Of a DNA stretch of 64,000 bases, positions 38,095 through 46,129 are shown one piece after another. Numbering within the stretch: the first letter of the stretch is position 1; every line of letters begins with the position of its first letter. The translations under genes were made by a program, and so were the position numbers. Location: positions 20,721 to 84,720 of the forward strand of contig VRVR01000043.1 in the NCBI GenBank assembly GCA_009859145.1. Reading direction: 5' to 3'. This stretch comes from Andalucia godoyi (Eukaryota; Discoba; Jakobea; Jakobida; Andaluciidae). A model generated the notes under the pieces. That model was given only the letters and a program-made list of their open reading frames with translations, was not told the DNA's origin and did no database searches.

Positions 38095-38771
38095 TTCTCT
38101 GGTGGCCGTTTGCATTACGGGAGACACGCGAAGCTCAAGGTTCACCAATTATAACCCTGCAACCCCAAACGTCTGGTGGGCGGCTGTGATATATCATCGG
38201 ATAGTATGGCTGAAGGTGTGCAAGGTCGAGGCCCAATGCGACACTGTCGGATATTGACAACCGATTCCTTGTAATTGATGATGGGCGCTGATGCTAATTG
38301 TAAAAGTCACTTTACGCCAAATAAATCGTGTCTGAGGCGCAGCATCCGAGCCAAAAATGTATGGAAAGGTTTTGGGTTGGAGGGTAATACTGAATTTTCT
38401 GCACAATATTTTTTGAGCATTCGTTTGGTTGTTGTTATTCGCATCTCCGTTTTTTGGCCGCACCCATTTTCAATAAAAGCATAGAATCCCGGAACACGTT
38501 CACGAAATGTCACGTGTGTGCACAGTTCAAACTCGCAAGTCCCGATAACAACGATGCTTTTTACTCGAGAGGGGAGGAAACTGCATCACTCTACACTTTT
38601 CATCGTGTCCTGTCCATCATCATCATCTGGAAACAGTTTGTTCATCTTGAGCATACCTGACTCTGCAAGTATGCCAATACTCTCAGAAGCGTGGTTTCCT
38701 TTTTGGCAGGCTCAAAAAAAAAACAGAAAAAAAAAAGACTGCATCGTCGGAAGAAGCACCAACAGAGCGAC

Positions 38772-38816
38772 CAGAAGCAGAAGCAGAAGCAGAAGCAGAA
38801 GCAGAAGCAGAAGCAG
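38772..38816. repeat. AGAAGC hexanucleotide repeat
   Basis: About seven perfect tandem copies of AGAAGC in the intergenic region upstream of BBS7. Confidence 0.9.
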
Positions 38817-39106
38817 GGACCGCGCGCAGAAGATGGGATTTGAGAAAAGGAATGTTAATTAATTAATTAATAATAATAATAATTTAAAAAATATATAGAA
38901 ATAAAATAGAAAACGGACAGCAGCAAAAGAATAGGCAAAATGTCAGACTGTCTGAATTCAATGTTTAAAGGAAAGCGCCCTTACTTCAGCTTTCCTTTTC
39001 TTCTCTTCTCTTTCTATTTTCATTAGTTTAAATATTTTCTTCAAACATAAATTTATGTTTTCTCATATTTAATTTAATTTAAATTTTCAGAAAGAGGATT
39101 AAAAAT

Positions 39107-42100
39107 ATGGAGCTTTCGTTTCGACCGTTCTTCCTGTTCAAGTCTGCGTCGACGGAGCGAGGGACTCTCCGGCTTCTCCCTCCTGGTCGTAAGGGGACTC
39201 AAAAGGCTGTTCTTGGCGACTCGGAAGGCGTTCTCCATTCGTTTAAACTTGTTTTGAATCCGTCGACGGCCCAATCAAGTTCCAGTGTTCCTGACAAAGA
39301 TAGGGACAAACAGGCTGGTGGGTCGTCGATGGCGGCGAGGATTGGGAGTACGAATGTGTCTTGCAAGCAGTCGACAGTGTTCAAGACGCAGCCTGCGGCA
39401 GACCGACCGATTTCCCATGTTCGAATGGGGTTCTCAGTTGAGAAGATGATGGATGCGCCAGTGTCGGGATCTTCGTACCTGCGGAACGATCGTGCATTTG
39501 TGGTTTCGTCGGACGGAATGCTGCGCGGATACTCGAAAAAGGGAAAAGAGTTTTTCAAGATCGAGGCGTCGACAATGACGGAGAAGACGCGGGTTGCCGA
39601 GATTGCTCCGCCACATGTTCTTCTGGCGGGAGATTACATGCTTTCCGAGTGGACACAGAGCAAGGAAACGGCATTTTGGATGGCGCCGGATCGGATCAAC
39701 GACGTCCTGGCGCTCAGCTCCACAAAGTGCCTCGTGGCGTGTCATGACCGGATGATTCGGTGCATCGAGCACGGAAATCCGCTGTATGAAATCTCGACAG
39801 AAGGTCCGTGTGTGTCGCTTCTGTATGCTCTGCCAAGACCGTCGGCGCCTGCCAATGCGCGCCAGAATATTATTTATGCAACACAGTCGGGAGACGTCCG
39901 ATATCTCGAGTATGCTCCAGAGTATCAGGTCTATCGAAAGGGCTGGATTATCCCGGGTGCCATGCTGGGTGGACATCATGGATCGCGGGCCTCGATCACC
40001 TCGATGGATATGGCAGACATGACCCAGGATGGAACTGGCGACGTTGTGCTTGGATACGACGATGGAACGTTCCAGGTATTCTCATTCGATGTTGATATCG
40101 GCGATCCATTGCTCGCGTTTTCTTCGAGAAACACCTCAAAATTCCAATTGGAGGAGTGTATTACATCGGTGGCTGCTGGTGCATTTTCCACCAAGGACCC
40201 GTCGCACAGGGACGTGCTCGTTGCGTCGTTTTCTGGACGCGTGTTTGTGTATTCGACACGAAACGTCATGACGGAAGTGAAGGATATGGACTCGGTATCT
40301 ACGACTTCTTCATCCTCCATTATGTCAATTGGAAAGCCTAAAGAAGGTGCCCCGACACACCTCAATCCAACCGCGGATGCCGTGACCATGGAAAAGGACA
40401 ATGCTGCGGCGCTAGCTGCCCTTGCGATTCAGCAACGAGAACTGCAGGTCCGCGCTGACCAGGAACGAACTGCCGCTATTTCCCGGGCAGTTGGAGAATT
40501 AGAGGTGCTGCGCCAAGAAGTCGAGCAGAAGAAGGAAAAGGTTTTGAAAAAGGTTCAACAGGGCGTGATTGGACTCTCGACTGTCAAGTTCCGTGTTGTC
40601 CATCGTTTTGAGCTGGACCCGGATACTGCGACCTACACGCTGACTATCGATTGTGATATTCCAATTGAGCAAGTGCTCTTGCGAGCCGATGATTCTGCAT
40701 GCATTGACTTTGACCCTGCGTTTCGCGCCGGGTTTTCAACTGCAGTAACCGGCGGAAAGGCCAGCGCAGCCATGGGAACGAACATGGAGCAGGCGATCTT
40801 GTCAGAAACCCGAGAAGTTGTCGCAGGAGACGGCCTGGATCCGCTGTCAGGAGAGAAGCTTCATCGACTTGGATCGGAAGCTGCTGCGCAAGGAACAGCA
40901 GACGCAAACATTTCTGCAGCCGTATCGACATACATTGATAGCATGACAAAGCGCAAGCATCGTGGTATGTTGGCGTCTCTGCGGTTTCCGACTAATGAGC
41001 ATTATCGTATGCAAATCCGGTTCCGTGTCCAGGAATCCAGCGGAACGGATTTGCTCAAGGGTGTCGGTGGCATCGCGGAGATGCAAAGTGATGAATTGGG
41101 GAAGCTCATTGTTTTTGTTGTGCCGTATGCGTCGCCCAAGACTGCGGAGAGATTCGAGATTCCTGTGTATCCACTTTCACTGCACAATCGCTTGCTGATT
41201 GACGAGCAGAGAATGACCAACAAGATCGTGGACGACCAAAATGCGATCACGGAGTTCCCGCTGCCCCATGTCGCCGGTCCCCATCCGAGCCTTGACGAAT
41301 TTCCCAAGAATCGTCTTGTGCGATACGACGATCTGACAAGATATGTAGAAACATACGGGGCGTCTCTTCGCATTTCGACCGATATCAGCTTCGATGAACT
41401 GTATGGTTTGCTCCAGTCCTTGCTTCCTTCCTTTCCATCTAGACCACCTGCTGCTGACAACAATGCGACCCACGTCGCCTGGTTCCAATCAACATTTTTA
41501 CATACCCTTCTGCGCATTCGCATCTCCTCCTCCTCCTCCTCCTCCTCCTCCTCCTCCTCCTCCTCCTCCTCCTCCTCCTCCTCCTCTTCTCTTGGCGCTG
41601 CTGCAGGACCCAATTCATCCTCCTCCTCGTCGTCGTCATCTCCTGGAATTGACGTTGTGTGCGTTTCCGACAACGTCAACACGCTCATGACGATCCGATC
41701 GCATTTCTCGAGACTGGCAATGCGCAGGAAGCAGCGCGTGGACATGGCGCTTGACAAGTGCAAGGATGCAAACTTTGAGTATCTTGCCCGAATTCTCGAT
41801 CCATTGCTGAGCGAACAGCTGCTGCTTTCCAAGCGAGTGAAAGTGCTCGATGCACTCCAGGAAATCGTTGGTCATGAAACGGAATCCGCAGTGGTGGACG
41901 GCGAGTCTCTGTCGACGGGGAAACCTGCGGCATACTCCTTCTTGACACCCGACCTCATCGCCACAATTGAAAATGGAAGTGAGTACCGAGCGCGCTTCGC
42001 CATGCAGCCGCAACGCTGGCTCTACTTGTTTGACATCGCCGACGCACTGTGCATCAACCGCGGAAAGTGGAAAGGCAAGACCACCATTGACGGCCAGTCT

Positions 42101-42178
42101 AGATCAAGGCTTCTCCGCGTCCTCTCCCCGGACTCGTACTCTCTCGACACCTTCATCCAGTTCTTGAAGACCTCGTAA
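39107..42178 (+). CDS. BBS7: BBS7, BBSome subunit
   Basis: 1,023 aa from the ATG at 39107. The order of conserved elements follows animal BBS7. The N-terminal beta-propeller starts LRLLPPGRKGTQKAVLGDSE and EGVLHSFKL, then RGYSKKGKEFFKIE, DRINDVLALSSTKCLVACHD, ILCID-like SITSMDMADMTQDGTGDVVL, GYDDGTFQVFSFD and DVLVASFSGRVFVYST. It is followed by a coiled coil (~430-490), the GAE/platform region (YPLSLHNRLLIDEQRMTNKI; FQSTFLHTLLRIRI) and the C-terminal helices (EYLARILDPLLSEQLLLSKR, VKVLDALQEI; RWLYLFDIADALCIN). BBS7 is a core BBSome subunit that moves membrane proteins in cilia, so the organism is flagellated. It is longer than the ~715-aa animal protein, partly through linkers and two poly-Ser runs. 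The sequence TTTTCAG at 39084-39090 could be a 3' splice site of a 5' leader intron, but this cannot be confirmed. Confidence 0.92.
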   Translation: MELSFRPFFLFKSASTERGTLRLLPPGRKGTQKAVLGDSEGVLHSFKLVLNPSTAQSSSSVPDKDRDKQAGGSSMAARIGSTNVSCKQSTVFKTQPAADRPISHVRMGFSVEKMMDAPVSGSSYLRNDRAFVVSSDGMLRGYSKKGKEFFKIEASTMTEKTRVAEIAPPHVLLAGDYMLSEWTQSKETAFWMAPDRINDVLALSSTKCLVACHDRMIRCIEHGNPLYEISTEGPCVSLLYALPRPSAPANARQNIIYATQSGDVRYLEYAPEYQVYRKGWIIPGAMLGGHHGSRASITSMDMADMTQDGTGDVVLGYDDGTFQVFSFDVDIGDPLLAFSSRNTSKFQLEECITSVAAGAFSTKDPSHRDVLVASFSGRVFVYSTRNVMTEVKDMDSVSTTSSSSIMSIGKPKEGAPTHLNPTADAVTMEKDNAAALAALAIQQRELQVRADQERTAAISRAVGELEVLRQEVEQKKEKVLKKVQQGVIGLSTVKFRVVHRFELDPDTATYTLTIDCDIPIEQVLLRADDSACIDFDPAFRAGFSTAVTGGKASAAMGTNMEQAILSETREVVAGDGLDPLSGEKLHRLGSEAAAQGTADANISAAVSTYIDSMTKRKHRGMLASLRFPTNEHYRMQIRFRVQESSGTDLLKGVGGIAEMQSDELGKLIVFVVPYASPKTAERFEIPVYPLSLHNRLLIDEQRMTNKIVDDQNAITEFPLPHVAGPHPSLDEFPKNRLVRYDDLTRYVETYGASLRISTDISFDELYGLLQSLLPSFPSRPPAADNNATHVAWFQSTFLHTLLRIRISSSSSSSSSSSSSSSSSSSSSSLGAAAGPNSSSSSSSSSPGIDVVCVSDNVNTLMTIRSHFSRLAMRRKQRVDMALDKCKDANFEYLARILDPLLSEQLLLSKRVKVLDALQEIVGHETESAVVDGESLSTGKPAAYSFLTPDLIATIENGSEYRARFAMQPQRWLYLFDIADALCINRGKWKGKTTIDGQSRSRLLRVLSPDSYSLDTFIQFLKTS
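41525..41586 (+). repeat. (TCC)n microsatellite coding poly-serine in BBS7
   Basis: A nearly pure TCC run of ~62 bp encodes about 22 serines, followed ~40 bp later by a second Ser-coding run (TCC/TCG). Both fall in a loop between conserved platform segments, so they probably do not break the fold. Length is likely polymorphic. Confidence 0.95.
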
Positions 42179-42300
42179 ACCGCACATCCTGCGCAATCCA
42201 GCAAATTATGCTGGCAACTTTTGAACCATCCTTATTGTGTTTTATTTCGTTTTCATCGTCTTTGAGCCTGATTCCCCCTTCTACACGATTGATTTTCGCA

Positions 42301-42427
42301 GGACCGTTGAATAATAACACGTCATTGTCATGCATATACGGAAGTATGCATAATCAGACACGGTCAATACTGGCCGACACTAGCACGTTTGTTTCACAGG
42401 GAATTCGTGCTTACGCACGCTCGTCCA
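42301..42427 (+). repeat. Dispersed repeat, copy A
   Basis: A ~127-bp segment starting GGACCGTTGAATAATAA that recurs in inverted orientation at 60497-60625. The last 69 bp (42355-42423) are identical in the two copies. The first ~55 bp are similar with a few substitutions and small indels. It contains a short perfect hairpin, CGTGC-TTAC-GCACG, near its 3' end (42406-42419). It abuts the Fanzor-like zinc-ribbon relic. Confidence 0.85.
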
Positions 42428-42622
42428 AAACGTGCGGGCGCTGCGGTGAGATCCACGCACGTCGAGGCGGAAGCAGCAAAGTGTTTGCATGTCCCGCGTG
42501 CAGCTCACCGATTGATCGAGATTGGGAGCGGAGCGCGGAGCATTTATCTGAAGAACGCCGAGAAGCGTGTTGGGGCCTATCCTCTTCCCGGCAACGGGAT
42601 GCATGTTCAGTGTATAACGTAG
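42421..42622 (+). pseudogene. Frameshifted TnpB/Fanzor-type zinc-ribbon relic
   Basis: From 42421 the frame reads SSKTCGRCG, then GGSSKVFACPACSSPIDRD up to 42522. This matches the four-cysteine zinc ribbon and catalytic DRD motif (RuvC-III) at the C-terminus of TnpB and its eukaryotic Fanzor relatives. The expected continuation, GARSIYLKNAEKRVGAY, is present in another frame from 42530 to the stop at 42620-42622, so one extra base lies in the TGGGAGC stretch at 42523-42529. Upstream there is no RuvC-I or RuvC-II region, only the dispersed repeat read as open frame. It is therefore a truncated, frameshifted remnant of a transposon-linked RNA-guided nuclease gene, not a working gene. A sequencing error could explain the frameshift but not the truncation. 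Confidence 0.75.
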
Positions 42623-42901
42623 GCAGCTGCCATGCACCATTGCAATAGTATCAATTAGAACCAATCAGCATTGATGCAGTGCATCGCAGGTCTCATTTCC
42701 TTGTCATTGCAGTCCGGCAGCTCTGACATTCTGCGTTGCTGACTTCTTGACTTCCTCCTGTACGTTCTACAGTATGAGTCTGCGAGCACCTGGACTATTG
42801 GGGATTTTCCCCCCGATTTTTCCTTTCTGTTTCTACGTGTTGTTGCCTGTATTTTGTCAGACGGGTGAAGCTACTTGTGTTGTTGTTTTTGGAGCTTGGA
42901 A

Positions 42902-44434
42902 ATGCGCAGAAACAAGAGAAGCAGGCGTGGGGAGTCGCGTGACTCTGACGGTGGCGGCGATGACAATGACGATGACTCTCGATCAGTGTCATCCGGAACG
43001 TCCAACTCCAACAACAGCGCTGGCGGTGGACGCCTGAACCGGACAGTGTCGTCGTCGGATCCTGAGCAGCCGTCGCCATCGCCGTTTGGAAAGACGCGGA
43101 GTGAGCCGCCATCGGCGGGCGGCGAGGCTGCGTCGGAAGAAAGTGTGCTGCAGTCGATCTCCGAGTACATTGCAGATCGCGAGAAGGGAATTCGGAAGGC
43201 GAATCTTGATATATTGGTGCAGACGCTGTCACGATCTGTGGTTCCCGAGTCAAAGGTTCCGTGCGACATCGAAAAAGATCTGCTGAAATGCATCCGGAAG
43301 GACTATGAGGACACGTTTGATCTTGCGTGGAAAGCTGCGGGTGTGTTTTCGATTTCCGTGGATGACGAGTCGCGGTGTTCCGAGCTGTTTTCGCTGCTTT
43401 CGTCGCGCATGTGGAACCCAGGACACGTCCCGCGTGTGTCCGAGTCACTTACGTATGCGCTTTTCCATGTGCAGTATGCCGAAACCATTTCGGATTTTGA
43501 CGGGCTGGAGCAGCTTCTCGAGCGGGTCCAAGCACACGGAAGCTCCGAGGCGCTCGAGGCAGCCCTAACGGTATATGCGGCTGCGCTGTGCAAGATTGAG
43601 CCGCGAACGCTCGCAGAAGACGCGATCCGCATCCTCGTTGAAGCACACGTGTCGCCATTTCTCGACCATTCCAAAAGCGTGGACGTGCGCATTGCAGCCG
43701 GAAAATGCCTTGCGCTCGTGTATGAGGCATACTGGGCACGGTATGGTCTGCGGACTAAGCGCGGAGCCACCGAAACTGCAGCGAGGTCAAAAGATGATGG
43801 TATCAAACGGCGTGGGAGACCAAACACGGAAAAATGGACCAAGGATCTTGGCGAAGATTATCAAGATCATGACGCTGATGGTCGTGGTGATGATGGTGAT
43901 GATGATGAACACGTCGAAGAGAATGGAAAGGGGAGAGAGAGAGAAGGAGAAAGGGAAGAGGACGATGAAGAGGATGAAGAGGCGGTGGTGGCGCGGCGGC
44001 TTCGAAAGAGCGGACGGCATGTGAATGAAGAGTTGCTGGAGAAGCTAGATGATCTTGCATCGGACAACGCAAAGTCAAAATCCAAGGACGCCAAGAAGGA
44101 GCAGCGAAGAGTGTTTCGGCTGGTGTTGGAGACTGTGGAAGGATATGCGCCTGCGGATCTCGATGACCAAGTGTATGTTTTCAATGTCCAAGTGCCGATG
44201 AACTCGTGGAGAAGGCAGTTGTTGTGGGCTCTAGTGTCGCGGTTCTTGGCCGATGGAGTCAATGTCCATCTGCAGCAAAACCCATTTCTCCACTCCCTCT
44301 TTGATCTCTCGCGTTCAGACATTGCGGCCCTTGCCACCCCGTCCAAACTCGTCCGCTCGAAATCAGACTCCAAGAGCGCCCACTTGCGCGACCGCCGCTC
44401 CGCCGCCTCCTTTGAATCTTCATGGGATCACTAG
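42902..44434 (+). CDS. IFRD (interferon-related developmental regulator) family protein
   Basis: 510 aa from the ATG at 42902; there is no earlier in-frame ATG. A basic and Ser/Asn-rich N-terminus of ~75 residues is followed by the IFRD helical-repeat domain: ISEYIADREKGIRKANLDIL, VPCDIEKDLLKCIRKDYEDT, LAWKAAGVFSISVDDES, then HVSPFLDHSKSVDVRIAAGK and CLALVYEAYW. An Asp/Glu-rich insertion (~320-365) precedes the C-terminal conserved segment RRVFRLVLETVEGY and MNSWRRQLLWALVSRFLADG, with VNVHLQQNPFLHSLFDL, matching the IFRD C-terminal domain. Animal IFRD1/2 and yeast Ifh-like relatives act in transcription regulation and ribosome dormancy (IFRD2 binds inactive ribosomes). Which role applies here is unknown. 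The 3' end converges on the CDGSH gene. Confidence 0.85.
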   Translation: MRRNKRSRRGESRDSDGGGDDNDDDSRSVSSGTSNSNNSAGGGRLNRTVSSSDPEQPSPSPFGKTRSEPPSAGGEAASEESVLQSISEYIADREKGIRKANLDILVQTLSRSVVPESKVPCDIEKDLLKCIRKDYEDTFDLAWKAAGVFSISVDDESRCSELFSLLSSRMWNPGHVPRVSESLTYALFHVQYAETISDFDGLEQLLERVQAHGSSEALEAALTVYAAALCKIEPRTLAEDAIRILVEAHVSPFLDHSKSVDVRIAAGKCLALVYEAYWARYGLRTKRGATETAARSKDDGIKRRGRPNTEKWTKDLGEDYQDHDADGRGDDGDDDEHVEENGKGREREGEREEDDEEDEEAVVARRLRKSGRHVNEELLEKLDDLASDNAKSKSKDAKKEQRRVFRLVLETVEGYAPADLDDQVYVFNVQVPMNSWRRQLLWALVSRFLADGVNVHLQQNPFLHSLFDLSRSDIAALATPSKLVRSKSDSKSAHLRDRRSAASFESSWDH

Positions 44435-44623
44435 CAGGCACGCACTGGTCGCGGTCGTGGCTGCGTGTTTGGCTTCTGTTTCTTATATAAACACAAAAGA
44501 GGCTACACTGTTTTCTGTTTTCCTGTTTTCCTGTTTTCCTGTTTTTTCTGTTTTGTTTGCTTGTTTGTTTGTCTTGTTTTTTATAATTTAAATTGCGGAC
44601 ACCATGACAGCAGCGGTCGTAGA

Positions 44624-45106
44624 TCACGTTTCTTGGTCTTGGGAGACCATGCAGCAGGCGGGGAGGTCGGAGCAGAACGGCGGAGACAGAGTCTTTGCGC
44701 ACCGACAAACCGCGACCATCTCGTCCTTTGAGAACTCGACAGCGAACCGGCGGTCCTTGCATACCGGGTGGTCGTGGTCCGAGTCGCAGTACGGGAAAGT
44801 CGACGAGGCCATGCACTGGCAAAAGACGCGCTTGGCGCCGTTTTTTTCCGCGTAGAGGAGCGGGAGATTGACGAATTGATGCCGCTCAGCATTGGACGCA
44901 GCATCGAAGCACGGCTCGACGGCCGTACACAGCGGCTGCGGCGGCATCGGAAATTTCGCGAGGAGGCTTCCTGATGCAGAAAGTTGATGTCTGTCATCGC
45001 CGCCCAGCCATTCCAGAAACGATGCGTCCTGGCACTCGGACATGTGCGACATTCGCCACCGCGCCGAACTCTCCTCGACAGCAGCAGCAGCATCAACTGC
45101 CGCCGA

Positions 45107-45138
<32 letters not shown>

Positions 45139-45208
45139 AGAACAATCGGAACCCAGACCGACAGTGCGCCAGTTTGAGCGCTCTAAACGTCATCAACCGC
45201 ACTCGCAT
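44624..45208 (-). CDS. CDGSH iron-sulfur domain protein, CISD3-like
   Basis: 194 aa from the ATG at 45208. The N-terminus (MRVRLMTFRALKLAHCRSGF) is basic and lacks acidic residues, as in a mitochondrial presequence, and is followed by poly-Ser and poly-Ala runs. At about residues 129-145, CQCMASSTFPYCDSDH fits the CxCxx(S/T)xxxPxCDGxH motif that binds a 2Fe-2S cluster, with Ser for Gly and Asp in the variable place. A second copy, CRCAKTLSPPFCSD at about 168-181, keeps the three cysteines and proline but has Pro where the ligand His should be. Two motifs in one chain is the CISD3/MiNT arrangement of mitochondrial matrix proteins in iron and redox homeostasis. The second site may be degenerate or use another ligand. 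Confidence 0.75.
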
Positions 45209-46129
45209 CCATCAAACCCTGTTTGTCTTGTCCTGCCTTGTCTTCCTTTTATCTCTTGTTCTTTTGTTCTTTCTGCTTTGGGTTCTGTTTGTTGTTGTTG
45301 TTGTTGTTGATGTTTTTTTACGACCTGCGGCACGTGATCAAAGATGATACATACGAAAAGACTCGCTCGTTTGGAGGCGGGACTTGGGGGGATGACATCG
45401 ATAGATCGGAAAAGGAAAAAAAGATTTCAAGCAACGTACAGCAGTTTCAATGCATGAAGCAGGGATTCGGCAAGTGGGCATTCGGCAATCCCAATATGGT
45501 AATGCGGGAAATTCCTCATTTTTTTTGTCTTGATGCTGTGTGATTTTGTGAAACTGGAAGACGGAATCTGCCCGAAATCCAAGCTGGGCAAAAATCGAAT
45601 CCAACTTCCACAACAAGAAACATGTGTGATGGACGTCCCAGTTTCCGGGCCATCAGCACCCGTCAACCTCGACTGAATTTCTTGCAAAACTTGAGAACAG
45701 TGGATGGAAAACAGCTCCGACGGCAGCGAGAAACACTTGCCTTATCTGGAGACACAGTCGGCAAAACAAACCAAGGCACCCCGCGAATCCCCCAATATGC
45801 CGAACTGTCCGAGCAATATGTAACTTCCTGTCCGTCACTTTTGTACTGCCGTTTGAGCACAAGGACAATCCATACCCGATTACCCTACAACGAATTTTTA
45901 TTAGTCCCCCAGCCATTTAAATCGCGCGATCCTATCTTCTTCCGCATCCTTCATCTGTTCCTTCGTGAAGCATTCCCGCTATGCTTTCTTTTTAGGATAA
46001 TTCTCTTTCTAAATTCATTTTTTTTTTCACTTTCTTTGGCAGCTCGAAAAAGTCTTCACTTCTCTCTGTCCTTGTACGAGGAAGTTCGAAAACAGTCAAA
46101 AAAATAGAAAACAGTGGAAGGCGGTGAGG
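45209..46129. other. Divergent intergenic region, one uncertain ORF
   Basis: About 920 bp between the CDGSH gene and the isochorismatase-fold gene. It contains a GTT repeat at 45285-45310. An ATG-initiated 161-codon + strand frame at 45622-46107 is open but runs into the T-rich leader of the next gene and ends in hydrophobic low-complexity sequence; it resembles no known protein and is not called. An 87-codon frame on the other strand (45653-45916) is equally unsupported. Confidence 0.4.

Larger units (their letters stand above)
38052..39106. other. Intergenic region, AT-rich before BBS7
   Basis: About 1.05 kb. It contains an AATAAA signal at 38089-38094 (38 bp after the membrane-protein stop), an A-rich tract at 38707-38735, an AGAAGC repeat at about 38772-38816, and AT-rich sequence at 38855-38910 and 39010-39090. 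No coding or structured RNA feature was recognised. Confidence 0.45.

Noticed and set aside
38100-38260. tRNA-like sequence between the membrane-protein gene and BBS7
   Set aside because: GGTTCACC and GGTCGAGGCC resemble T-loop sequence, but no matching acceptor and anticodon stems could be placed.
39081-39106. Possible 3' splice site (TTTTCAG) just before BBS7
   Set aside because: No matching donor could be identified in the AT-rich upstream sequence; a 5'-leader intron remains possible but unsupported.
45622-46107. 161-codon ATG-initiated ORF
   Set aside because: It ends in hydrophobic low complexity within the leader of the next gene, overlaps a similar ORF on the other strand, and has no recognisable domain.
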